64,000 bases of DNA, from assembly GCF_003073045.1 (NCBI RefSeq), contig NC_037592.1, positions 14,998,384 through 15,062,383 of the forward strand, written 5' to 3'. The translations under genes were made by a program, and so were the position numbers. This document shows, one piece after another, positions 37,301 through 48,526 of this stretch; within the stretch, counting starts at the first letter, position 1, and every line of letters starts with the position of its first letter. The stretch comes from Pomacea canaliculata (lineage: Eukaryota; Mollusca; Gastropoda; Architaenioglossa; Ampullariidae). The notes under the pieces are model-generated. The model searched no databases. It had not been told where the DNA came from and saw only the letters and a program-made list of their open reading frames with translations.

Positions 37301-40300
37301 TGATGCATCAACAGTGTCGATGACTGCATTGCCCACTGTGCTCAGAACAAAAGCTGCATACAGCTCACTTTGAGCTGGCCTCTGGTCATCCAGAAAGCGA
37401 GTTACACCAGAAGTCTGCAGGATACAGGATATTGTAATCATCCATTAATCAGTCTATAGAAACTATTAAAATGAAACATTATTCTTCTCCTAAACACACA
37501 CACACTGAAAGACTTGACACTAGCAGTAGTCACCTAAAATCCTCCTTTCTTACAAACATTCACTTATGAGAGCAAAGCCTGATCTACAGGTATAATCAAA
37601 CACAAGATATGCACACCTGATACACAGCTTCTCTCTTTGTCATGGGTTCTGTAACAGGCCACTCCTCTTTGTGTGTGTCATAGGTCTGAACTGCGGATGA
37701 CACTGGCCGCTCCAAGAAAGTTGCACCACTCTTAAACCGTTGATCCACAACATTGGGGCATTCGTTCAAGACAAACTAGGCAGATAAAAAAACTCATTTG
37801 AAATAGTATCCTCCAGCTAAATCACCTGCTACATCTTTTAAGAGCTTTTGTAGTAAAAGGAGAAAAAGCTAAACTAATCTGATGCACTTAAAGTGGATTA
37901 AGACCCCATGTATAGGTGGACAAAAAACCAGCTAAATCCAAAATCCAAATGACAGGAAACTTCAGCAGACCATTTTCAAGAGTCATTTCCTAGAAAATGA
38001 ACCAAATCATGACAAGGTTAGTTGGTTGGTTGGCTTATTTAGTAGGAAAGTGCTTCCACCTTGTGGCAATTTTGCACTATATGGGGGAAGAGAAACCAAA
38101 CGAGAGTACTCGAAGAAAATCCCTGACGCCAAGCCCTGCGAACAAGTGTCACATACAGAGAGTGTCCCAAGACAAGATCTGAACCCTGAGCCGCTCGCTG
38201 CAGTGGTGACAAGCAAATGTTTTAACCACTACACTACTGTTTGCCCCCTAGTCATAACAAGATGGTGATAAAGATCACTTATACTTACTCTGTAGAACAG
38301 TGCTTGTGCCAGTGTGCGACGATATTGAGGACTGGCCAATACAGGACTACTGTCAGGGTTAAGTTCTTGACCAAGACATTGCAGAGCATCTAGAGGGGTA
38401 AAAATAATCTATAAAATGCCTAACAGATATGCCAAAGATATTAGCTAAATGTGTAAAGTAGACAGTTATGATTACTTTTTTCACCCTGACAAAAAAATTC
38501 ACAAAAATATAAGAAATCTATTTTAAGTGACATGAAATTAACGCTTTTAAGAGTTGCCCACATCAAAGTTAACCATGTTTCAAAATATGCATGTCTGACT
38601 TTAATGCAAACCTTAAGGTGAAAAAAAAATTGGCACCAATGGAGGCTGTTCACTTTCAACTTCAAAACATGTTAGAAGATTCAGCAAACAAAGAAAGAGT
38701 AAATACACAGGTGTTCATGTGGTTTATAGAATGTAAAGACAAATAAGAAAACAAGAAGACAAAGTGAAAAACCAAAAGCTTGAATGTGCAGGACCATAAT
38801 GAAGAAAAGAAGAGTATGGTAGTGTTAACAATGATGAAAATTATGGAAGTAATGGCAACGGTGATGGTCATGAAGTTTGATGGGCAGTTCAGACATGTTA
38901 CAGTATATATGGAAAAAAAACCACATCTACTACAGACCTTTTAAAACTTGTGGATTTCCGAGCTCTTTTCCTTCGAGAAACTCTTCCGTATTTGTGGCAT
39001 GATTCTTAAGAATAAGAAGGAAAAAAACCACAAATACATTTTATTAAAGTTCTGTTGATACATTTCGTTATAGTTTCTTCCAATTCGTTTTATGATCTTT
39101 AGATCTAACCTGTGATCCATCAACATCTTGGTCTAAGAACGAATCTTTTAGATTAAATTTTAATTCCATCTGACACTTTTGTAGTCAAATGTCCAGCTAT
39201 TAGTTTAAATTGTTCTACCAGTTTGCTGTTGATGCCTTGAAAAACCAGGGTTGGGCGAGATGTCACCGTGTAGTTCTTGTTAGGGTCTATGGTCATGTTG
39301 AAGCCAGAGGTCACATACCCATGACAATTCTGGTATAGCAGACAGAAAATTCTCAATGAAGTCATGATTAAGAAATATTATATATGTATGCAAAATAAAG
39401 TAGTTAACATTTTGTGCATACTTGTCTAGGAATGTGTGTGTGTGTGTGTGAAGGAGAGAGAGAGAGTGTGTGTTTGAAAAGATACACCATTAAATAAATC
39501 TACGAATATATTTAATTTACATGAGGGTCTTTCTCACCTGCAATCTCTGAGAAACACGGAAAGTGCTAATGTGCACATTTATATCTGTGTAGCGAGGTAA
39601 GATGGCTGCAGTGATAACTTTGCCTCGCATGTCTAGGTTGAGAAAGTCAGTCAGACTATAAATTCCTTCTTGAGAGTCTGCATCAGCTGTTACAAATGTA
39701 AGTAATGTATTACCTCTTCTCTCTTTTTTTTTTAATAGCCATTAGCACATAAAATATTACTACAAAATATGACAATTAAAAAATGGACAAATTTGAATTT
39801 ATCTGAGATATAGTGCTCAGTTCACAATACATTGTCTATGAGAAGCTATGAACTGTGACCAAAACAAGTCACAAAAAGTCACTAGGTCGAAGTCTGAGGA
39901 AAAAGGAAATTCAGGGAGACGGTTTATCAGTTATAGAATGGTTACTTTGGATCTATATGTCTCCTTTTAGTACTTTTAATCATTTTTGGAATAATGTCTG
40001 AAGTTAGAAAATTTCATCCTTTATGTATTTTAGATCAGTCTAATGAAAAATTCAGAATAAATGAATCAGTTACTGACCAATCACAATCTGTGTTCCAACT
40101 GTTTCCAGTATGGTGAAAATATCAGATACAAAATCAGGGTGTATGTGTTTCAGCATGAGACTGCCAGCCCAACTACCACTCTGAAAAAAATATAAATATT
40201 AAAAAAATAAAAATACATAAATGACTTTGAGGAATTTTTTTGAAAACCCAGTGGCTCAGTCTTGCTGTATTCTTCAAGGATGACCATTTAATTGTTTTTT

Positions 40301-43300
40301 ACATTGATGTGTAGCAGCAGCATGAACTGAAACCTTAATTGTTATTGTTGCATAATTGTTAATAAGTTCGGTCTGTGTTTGAATGTGGTTTTTGTGTCAA
40401 TCTATTTTGAAGTTGTTGGTTTGTTTTTTTTTTCTATGTTTTGGAAAGGGCACTGAGTCGACTCTGTGGTTGAAAATTGCGCCAAATATATCTGCTTTAA
40501 TAATAAGAAGAAATAACTTACATTCCTGATGGTGTTTGTGGCCACCTGGCGCAAGTGCAAAGCAAACGCAGGAAAGTATGGCAATGAGTCTTCTTGTACT
40601 GTCTCAAACAGTTCCAGTAAATTAGTCAAGCTGACATTGGCTCCAATCTTCACTGTCTCTTCCATCTATTTAAGCAGCAGAAATCAACACATTAGGGCAA
40701 CATGACCAAAGGAAATTATAGTTAAAAGAAAATCAACATGGCGAGTCATGCATGTTAAAAAATATATCAATTATTCTTCTGCTTTTTTAATGAAAATTGT
40801 TGATTCCATTCATTACAGTCTTTATTTCTATTATGTTTTGACGTTTGTAAACTTATGTTTTACCTGCACAGAATAAAATGTACTTATGCCCCTTAAATCA
40901 ATCAGGACATCATACAGCCATGGTCCAATATCCTTGTAGACACCTGCAAATCATATTCCATGTTCTTACACATGTAAAATATAAACACAAAAACACAAAC
41001 ACACATTGACTAAGTCTTTTTTCTTGTTCTGTTTTGGGGAAAAACCATAGTTTCAGTTCCAGAAAAATATAAACAACAATTTTGTTTCAATCTATACTGT
41101 CAGCATATCCACCTTCAAGCATACAGCACTGAAGATAAAAAGTGCAACTTCTGTAACTGATTTCTGCTTTTTTGTGGCTGCTGAGTAAACAATGATTTTA
41201 CCAAAGCCAGTGTTGCCAAACACCAGTCGATAGTTTGCAGTACGATACTGGTTGAGCAATGAGTACAAGGTAGAGGTGTCTACAGGTTTAAACCACTGAG
41301 CCCTGTCACTGACAATGTGGATGGGAGCATCACTGTTATAACCATTCCATTCTGAGATAATGGAAGATTTTGACTTTTGACAGCTGCCAGAGCACGGCAC
41401 ACCAGTCTTCTTGCAAATCTTTGCATCCAGATCCTAGATAAATGAGATAAAAACCTCCAGTTAAGTATACTTTTACACCTCCAGAAGCATTGTGGAATAT
41501 ATCCCCTTTGTAATTTTGTTCCATTCCTAGCATAATAAATGTCAGTTTTTTAAGTCCTTTATTATTAATTGTTAGTTTTCTGATTAACAAGCAATAAATG
41601 GCAGAAAGCTTTATAACTTGAATATTTTTTTCTGTCTTTTAGCACCGACCTAAAAATTATTACTGTACTGGTGCTATTCTGGGTACTCTAGGAGTACCCA
41701 AAATAAGCCACTGACAGTTAACCCAATGAACAGGTGTCACATCCACTGAGTTGTGTTAGGGGTGAGCTCTGATGCCCACAACACCTAGTTATCACTATCA
41801 TGGTGACAGGCACTTTAGTTCACTGCACCATCAGCCACCCAAGCATTGGGTCCGGAAATATCACCTCAGCAACTGAGCCAACTACTGGTCTAATTTTCTT
41901 TTCAAGTAATCAATATACAATATTCACTACAACAATGACATGTTCTGACCTCAATATCTACAGGGCCTCCTGATGGAGATGGTTTAGCATCAATACAAAA
42001 AGATTTCATTGCGTCCAGAATAGACCTGTATCCTGAAAAACATAATAATACAATAAGTTACATATAATTTATAACTTATAATAATTACATGATAGTAAAG
42101 ACAAGAATAATACTATTATCAGCATGCCCGTGGCACCAGGATTAGTAAAAGGAATCGACAACATTGAGAAGCATGTTTTTCTTTGTTGTCAAACTTTAGC
42201 ACAGAATAAAAAAATATATAAGATGCAATTGCACAGCTCAAAGACACTATGACTCTTACAAGACAACGTAGTTAAAATTTTAAATCTCTACAAATTAGCT
42301 CTTACATACTCAAAACAATGCACACCTGTGCAACGGCAAATTGTGCAATCAAAGTTGTCCTCCACTAGTTTCATTGTTGGATGTGGATTTCTCTTTAAAA
42401 GCCTGTTACAAAATTATACAAAACTACCATGTAAAGGCGATGAAAGCTAAATAAAGATGTCTGTTTTTTTAAGCCACAAGAGGCAGTAAATCAACAGCAA
42501 GCAACTGCAGTGAGATCATTTCATAAAAGACCCAAGACCAGTCTGACATCTACCTCTCCAAAAACTATCACAATGTTTAGTTACCTGACAGAAAATAACA
42601 TACTTGAAGACCATATCATAAAGTTACATACATATATTTAAATTTCTTGATTCCTTGACATAAAAAAATTCAGCAATACAAATTGACTGTAAAAGAAGGA
42701 AAAACCATGCACTTGTGTGTTTACCAGCCAACTGCAGTTGGTGGACTTACGCTACGCACTTCTTACATCAATATTATTATCATGTCTGTGTAAAGTATGA
42801 ATTCACTAAATGATGTATACTACATCAGCCCAATGGAATAATTACTGTTTTTTGTTTTCTTATAAATTTTTGTATCAAAGAACTAAAATTTACTGCAAAG
42901 TTTATTTTGTAATTCTTGGCTTCCTAGTTATGAGTTTTTTTGTTTTTTTTTATGTAACAAATATGACTGAATACATTGTATGATGACAAGGTTAAATGAA
43001 TGACACTTACCCATACATATTCATAACCTGGGCAGGGCTACAAAAACCACATTGAGAACCATTATATGTTGCTAGACGTTCTTGTATGGGATGTAATCCA
43101 TCTCTAGGGTTGCCAAGTCCTTCAATAGTGGTGATTTCCCATCCATCACACATGTACAGCTGGACAAGGCACTGCATTATCAAGACAGATAAAACACTGA
43201 TAAAACTGACAACCACGTACATTTTATGTTATTAATCAGTCACATTCTAGTCAGCTTTTAACTCATAAGCATTTTCAATTCTTCGGATAAAGTTTTGCAT

Positions 43301-45208
43301 TTATATAGTGGAAATAATTCACAAAAAGTTAAAATCAAGGTAAATCACGAGTTTTATGTTAGACCCATGTAGACATGAACATAATTTGTTTTTTTATTAT
43401 TCAGCTTAACTGTAAAGATGTCTGAGTCCTCTAGTCATTTATTATGGATTATAATAATGATGTTTTACATCTGTTTTAAATATGATACAACCATTCTAAT
43501 TACTCACAGAGTTCACAGTGTAGACCTGCACTGACTTGCTGATGGGGTTGAACAAACTAACTGCCACAAGACAGACACCACAGCCTCCTTCAATGCACAT
43601 CTGCTTGGTGCCAGTTGATATCCCAGATGATCGAAGGTATTCATTGAGGGAGGTTGCAGGACTATAGTCATTTCCAACTTCAACACAGCAAAAATTAGCA
43701 AACCTCAAATATAGAATGCTTGTGGATTGACAATTTTTAAATTAGATATTTTAAATCATGAAGTTTTAAGGTAATAGAAAATTTTAAACCTTTAAATGTT
43801 GAAGCTTCTTTATACTATATAAATACAGAAGCTGAATATATGACCTCTGCAGTTTTCTGTGGCTACAGTACATATGCTTGAAAAGTAACTATGTCAGCAT
43901 GATACTGATAGAATATTGATGATGTGTATTCTGCAAACTAAAGACTCAACAAAAAAAATGCTTCTCATTTACAGCCTTTCTCTTAAACTTGGTATTACTT
44001 ATATATAAAAATAAAGTAATCACACTTGATTGCAACTGACTTACAGTTCAACAAACATTTAAGGAAATAAGAAAATTGTACATGTAAATTCTTATTTTAT
44101 CTTTCTTAAACTGCTTAATCAAAAAATTAAAGCTACACGAGGGGCAGAAAAATTGGTCTTTTTTACCTGTGTATTGATTTCCATTTATGGTGAAGGTGAC
44201 GGAACTGTTGGTAGGTTCCCTGGCACGAAACTTAAAGAAGAAGCCGCATTTTTCACAGGTGGCAGCATAGACACCATTTTTCAGATCTCTCCCTACAGGT
44301 GGTAGATGGCTGTATCAAAAAATGCAAAGGCTATTCAAGTTTTTATCTGATCCACTTGTGTTTTGAAGGCAGTTTTGTAGGAGGAAAGTCACTGTGCTTA
44401 AAAAACGCTAATGTATTGCAAAATAGGAAAATTCATTGCTTTTGCACATTTTAAACTTTCTTATGCAGTTCTTGAGCACACAATCTCTCTCTCACTCACA
44501 CACATACACAATTAAAAGACTAACTGAACAGAGTAGATTAGGAGGGAGGTGCATGGGTGGGTTGATGATCGGTTTGCGCAAAGAGCACAACAGCAACAGC
44601 GCGGTCTGCATTATTATAAATGTTGTGACACACAAACTGCATGGCTCAGTGAGTCCGGCTTGACAAGATCGTTTCGCTTGGTTGGTTTGTTGTCGAGAGC
44701 TCGTTTACAAACATAGCACTATAGGCCCCCGGTTTTCAAACTTTTCCAGACGAGTACCACTTCCGAAAATTTGAATTGACTGAGTACCACCTCCCAACCC
44801 TACCCACTACGAATATATATTTGTATACTAGTGTAAGACTTAGTCATGGTGTACCACCTGTCATACCAGTAGTGGTATGTGTACCACAGTTTGAAAACCG
44901 GGGTCATACACACGACAACAAGCATTGTGCACTGCCAAAACACACGACACAAACAGTGGCATCACACTCCAGGACAATCGATCAACTGAATTACCATTGT
45001 CAGTACAAAGGAACGACAAAAGAGAAAAAAATTAGCACTGATTAAGCCCTCAAGAGATTTAATGGACTGTCGGGAAAACGACGAATCATAACAAATGGTG
45101 ACACCGCGAACTACTATATCTACATACGTCCATGGTGATACTAGTGGCTTACCTCGCCTTGCAGACCGGGCAGCAGACGACAGAACTAGGTGGCAGTGTC
45201 AACGACAT
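28314..45208 (-). CDS. Aldehyde oxidase/xanthine dehydrogenase-family enzyme with N-terminal zinc-ribbon-like extension, 34 exons
   Basis: Exons run from 45208-45153 and 44309-44167 through 43677-43508, 43171-43011, 42402-42326, 42032-41950, 41433-41202, 40943-40864, 40665-40522, 40180-40078, 39686-39538, 39329-39177, 39004-38938, 38389-38289, 37775-37617, 37414-37292, 37165-37067, 36210-36153, 35838-35689, 35316-35124, 34696-34592, 34278-34200, 33606-33492, 33215-33135, 32838-32729, 32270-32157, 31735-31574, 31345-31217, 30895-30765, 30268-30137, 29891-29768, 29162-29066, 28685-28578 to 28384-28314: 1352 aa, all in phase. Two 2Fe-2S clusters (Cys94, 99, 102, 124; Cys164, 167, 199, 201) precede an FAD domain (FGNTGFG, ATNTIRNSGSWAGS) and a molybdopterin domain ([39 protein letters not shown]). 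The catalytic Glu lies in GSKGSGEPP. These enzymes hydroxylate aldehydes or N-heterocycles. The text is closer to invertebrate aldehyde oxidases than to xanthine dehydrogenase, but the substrate is unknown. One donor, at 34199, is GC rather than GT. Confidence 0.9.
33880..34140 (+). mobile_element. LINE 3'-end fragment, antisense in aldehyde oxidase intron
   Basis: The plus-strand reading contains [16 protein letters not shown] followed by a Ser/Phe/Lys-rich stretch ([10 protein letters not shown]). This resembles the pattern FxxxGxxxWNxLPxxLR...FKxxLKxxLF at the C-terminus of many LINE reverse transcriptases. Only about 260 bp remain and the frame is not maintained. It lies in the intron between exons 33606-33492 and 34278-34200. 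Confidence 0.5.
36600..37020. repeat. GC-rich inserted segment, unclassified
   Basis: About 420 bp within an AT-rich aldehyde oxidase intron have much higher GC content. They carry long open frames on both strands, 128 codons on the minus strand and stretches such as [20 protein letters not shown] on the plus strand. This looks like an inserted repeat fragment rather than an exon, because the flanking host exons join in phase without it. No terminal repeats were found. Confidence 0.35.
38028..38248 (-). mobile_element. tRNA-derived SINE in aldehyde oxidase intron
   Basis: Read on the minus strand, the element begins GGGGCAAACAGTAGTGTAGT, with an RNA polymerase III A box (TAGTGTAGTGG, followed by TTAAAAC). 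About 45 bp later it has a B box (GGTTCAGATCT). The body ends with CACAAGGTGGAAGCACTTTC. The A and B boxes are spaced as in a tRNA gene, but no tRNA cloverleaf is complete, as expected for a SINE head. Confidence 0.7.
39433..39473 (+). repeat. TG/AG microsatellite
   Basis: A TG run, an AG run and another TG run lie back to back in an aldehyde oxidase intron. Confidence 0.9.
41640..41892 (-). mobile_element. Probable tRNA-derived SINE(s) in aldehyde oxidase intron
   Basis: On the minus strand the segment starts with a tRNA-like A-box region (GTTGGCTCAGTTGCTGAGG). A second, similar region follows (GATGGTGCAGTGAACTAAAG), then a degenerate B-box-like stretch (GGGCATCAGAGCTC) and a body containing TTTGGGTACTCCTAGAGTAC. 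It may be two adjacent or nested SINEs. The segment is GC-richer than the flanking intron. Confidence 0.5.
44727..44903. mobile_element. Short hAT-like non-autonomous element (MITE)
   Basis: The element is bounded by inverted repeats: CCCCGGTTTTCAAACT at the left and its exact complement at the right. Inside are ACGAGTACCAC and TGAGTACCACC words. Ends of the form CAGxGGTTCTCAAACT with nearby GTACCACC are typical of hAT (Charlie-like) elements. No clear 8-bp target duplication remains. It lies in the first intron of the aldehyde oxidase-like gene. Confidence 0.65.
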
Positions 45209-46156
45209 TGTAAGCGGCTGCAGACTCCGATGTCTGACATGCAAACTAGGTTAGTGGAGCATCACCATTTGGGAGTTCAAACCAAGTTGTTAACTTTCGC
45301 TCCTGCCCTCCTTATTGGAAGCAAAGGCACCGAAGCGCAGCCTTCACCCGCTGACTTTACCCTTCTGTCTGCTGCCCTTCACTGGGTCACGTGGGTCTCT
45401 AGAGGGGGGTACATTATTCCCCCTGATCTCTGCGCCTACCTTTTCGAAAGGATAAACAACAATAAGACGATGAAATAAACAAAGCGCTCGTCAGGTATTG
45501 TATGACCCTCATTATTTACACAGACCTTCAGGTTTTTCCCGATCATTAAAAGATAAGTCACATAAAGATACATTTCTCAGTGTTTGATCTCTGCAATCCT
45601 GGTGGTGGAGGGTGGCGAGCTGGGGTGACCACCTATAAGGCTCCGAAGGGGGCAATGCACATGGTGTGTGGTGGGATGGAGATAATCCGTATAGTTTTCC
45701 AAATCTTTGAAATTTTAATGTTTTATTTGTTATCAACTCGTCAGTCCCTGGTGGCTACTTAGGGGTGGGCTATAGTAGTACAGTACAAGAACAAAACAAA
45801 GATGGAAATTGCCGCATAACTGTAAATTTTATTCAGTTTCACTCAGCCGGCCTGCTGTCTCTCCACGCTCACTTCCAAACCAAAAAGTCCCTCTCAACTG
45901 TACAGCTACACTACTTATTCTATCTCCCGTCGAACGTTCCAGAACCATCCACCCTCTTTTTCCCACGGTCTCGTCACGAGCTTTCTCAGCCCCCTTGATC
46001 CGTGGTCACCCCTACCCCGCCCTGACTGGTCATGGTCTTCCCAAGTGGCTCCGGCAACTTTGTAACAATGGATCCAGTGGACAGTAGTTGGGGGTGGGCA
46101 GCTCAAGACTGTACTGCACATGGAGAGAAGTTCAATTCTCAAGTCTGCGGTATACA

Positions 46157-46524
46157 CAGTGTTATCCATAGGAATGGGAATCCCATGGGAATCCCATGGG
46201 AAACGTCCCATGGGACGGGATGGGATGGGACAGCACACATTTGTATTTCCCATGGTAGTCGATACTTGATATTGCAAAATAAATTTACTGTTATTTCATT
46301 CATCAAGGATTTAAATCTTTCCTCTGAATCATCTATTGTATGTGAAGTAGCAGGAATTATAGAACAAAAGCCGAAAAGTGGTTTTCAGTGTTGTCCATAG
46401 GATTGTTAATACCATGGGAATCCCATGGGAAACATCCCGTGGGATGGGACGGGATGGGACAGGCATAAATTGCCATGGGACGGGATGGGACGGGATAGAA
46501 AAATATGTCCCATGGACAACCCTG
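46157..46524. mobile_element. hAT-like non-autonomous element with 8-bp target duplication
   Basis: The ends are CAGTGTTATCCATAGG (left) and, reading inward from the right, CAGGGTTGTCCATGGG. The direct repeat GGTATACA flanks both sides, at 46149-46156 and 46525-46532, and 8 bp is the hAT signature. The subterminal zones are full of CCCATGGGA palindromes and GGGACGGGATGGGA runs. A second left-type end (CAGTGTTGTCCATAGG) starts at 46386, so the element is a composite of two related units. No transposase is encoded. Confidence 0.75.
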
Positions 46525-46686
46525 GGTATACACTCCTGGGTGGAATAGTAAAGTAAGACGGCGGGTTAGTGGGGCTGGGTAGGAAGGTATAGTCAGCACT
46601 GTCATGTTCCTGTCAACCTGGCTTTGATTACTGTATATCGTCTGAAGGCCATCGGACACCGATTATTTACCGATCAGCGACTAGAA

Positions 46687-46780
46687 CAGGGGTGGGAAGA
46701 CCGGACCTCGGGTCATATGCGGTCCGTGAAATAATTTAATCTGACCCGTCTAAGACAGCTGCAGACGAGTTTCGAAGTTC
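46687..46780 (+). mobile_element. Left end of a decayed hAT-like element
   Basis: It begins CAGGGGTGGGAAGACCGGAC and continues with CTCGGGTCATATGCGGTCCG, then TGAAATAATTTAATCTGACC. This matches the familiar CAGGGGTGGGCAA...CGGCCCGCGG left end of some hAT families. I could not find the matching right end, so the element is probably truncated. Confidence 0.5.
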
Positions 46781-47589
46781 AGTCAGTCTATCAGCTTCTT
46801 CATAGCAACTTTAATGTGTATTAGGGTAATTATAATAATCACATAATTATGGCCATCCAGAGGACAGTCAATGCCAGGCACACAGGGGAGTGTACATGTG
46901 GCAAAACACTGTTGCGAATTAAACTATTGCTTGACCAAATATAGCAGGCTAGTTTTTAAGTTGCAATTTTGTATAATCTACAAAATGCTGTTATAAATAT
47001 CCAAAATGGCCCCCAAAAGGCTCCCTGGTCTAAGTAGCAGGATGAAGTCGATTTAGTTATGAGCCAATCCATCTGGCGAGTGCCAAATGTCCGTTTTCGA
47101 TTTCTTGCGGAATGTAAGATGTTGGCTAAGGTGAGTCAGCAGGCTAAATTTGTTCAATAAATGAGTCTTTGTATAAAAGTTTGTGATCCAGAAATTTCCT
47201 TAATGCAAAACAAGAAAGATTTCTGACAATGGTGTGTTAATGTCTCTCAGAACTGGCTTAACCTGAACATACAAAGTTAGATGTTTACAGGGGAATTATT
47301 GTCTATTATGTATCTATCACTGACTGATACAGAAGTTCACAGTGTGTCTTGCTATTTTCAATTTGCAAACTTCATACTCGGTTTGTGTTAACGATTGAAC
47401 TTCACATTTTCAGCGCAAGAGCAACTACCTTTCTCAGAATGTCCACTCAATAACTAAAACTGAATTATTTCACTCACATTTGCTTTCAAAAAAACTTTTT
47501 CAGCATCATTCATTTTTTCTGTGAAATAATTTTATAAAATTCTGTATTTGTTTTTTATTATTATTCATTGGTACTGTTGTTTATTCTTC

Positions 47590-47690
47590 CGTAATTTATA
47601 TGCTGTTTATTTGTTCTTCTGTTCCTCGTATGCTGTCCATGTTTCCTTCTTGTTCTTAAGCTCTGAGAGCATGTTGGCAAACAGCTTGTA
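47590..47690 (+). repeat. LINE 3'-tail fragment
   Basis: It contains CTCGTATGCTGTCCATG, then TTGTTCTTAAGCTCTGAGAG and CATG, in the same order as the minus-strand copy at 12770-12905 and the plus-strand copy at 54470-54640. No coding content remains. Confidence 0.45.
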
Positions 47691-48021
47691 AGAACTCACA
47701 GATCTCACGCCTTGATGTGGTTGGATTATCTGATTCGCTGATAAAACATCGGTCTGAAGTGTTGCAAATGAGAGCCGAAGATTACCTACAGAAAATAGTG
47801 ACAGCAAGATGTCCACAGATGTATTGACAACAAAGTAAGAGAGACAGAGAGAGAATGTGTCTACTCTCAAATAGTCACATCAAGATGTCCATAGACATAT
47901 TGACAGATGGGATGATATTAACGAAATACAGCAATACAAAACAATTAAGTTAAAGATGATGAGAACACGAAGACACTTGTCTCGATACAAAAATAGAAAA
48001 ACGAAAAATGTTCGAAGTGTC

Positions 48022-48027
48022 TTTATT
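48022..48027 (-). terminator. Candidate poly(A) signal of the neuropeptide gene
   Basis: AATAAA on the minus strand, 500 bp past the stop codon at 48527-48529. It is a plausible 3' end; other signals are not excluded. Confidence 0.4.
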
Positions 48028-48526
48028 TATAACTTCATCATGCAGTTCAGTGAGGATACGCAGAGGTGTCAATGCGAACCAGTGTCACCTGAAAAATAGA
48101 CAACGGCCTGGTGAATCCGCAGTACATTTGCATCTATAAAGTTCATTGATATTTAAGAACTATTCTAACCAAACACACATTGTCAAATGCGTCACAAAGG
48201 TTTACAAAACAGTCATTTTATGAATAAGTTGCTATGTATTGGTCAATGTGTCTGGTAATAAGCCATTCTAGATTAAGGTAAACGATGTTTCACAAGAAAA
48301 ATTAACCTCAATCTTTGTTTAAAATACATCCGGAATCTGTTATCTGTGACGAGAAAAGTCCTGATGGATTTTTTTCTCCCTAGGTCGCAGCCAAGACAGC
48401 TTGGTTAGCTTGTCATAGGAGTCTAACAGTCTTATTGTTGAATATGCTCGGTATGTCCCCGTTAATTTCTCTTTCGCTATCAAAATTATTACCTTTGTCG
48501 TTGATTTTCGGTTTGGATAGTATTTT

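Larger units (their letters stand above)
45209..48526. other. Intergenic: CpG-containing 5' flank, then hAT-like repeats
   Basis: 45209-45480 is CpG-containing and is probably the 5' flank of the aldehyde oxidase-like gene; it includes a CACGTG box at 45389-45394. The remainder holds the hAT-like elements, a LINE tail and the 3'UTR of the neuropeptide gene. No further coding exon is supported. Confidence 0.5.

Noticed and set aside
38028-38248. A tRNA gene
   Set aside because: A and B boxes are present, but stems do not form a full cloverleaf and the body extends well beyond a tRNA; a SINE fits better.
45095-45478. 127-codon plus-strand open frame
   Set aside because: It overlaps, on the opposite strand, the first exon and CpG-containing 5' flank of the aldehyde oxidase-like gene; no domain or signal peptide is present.
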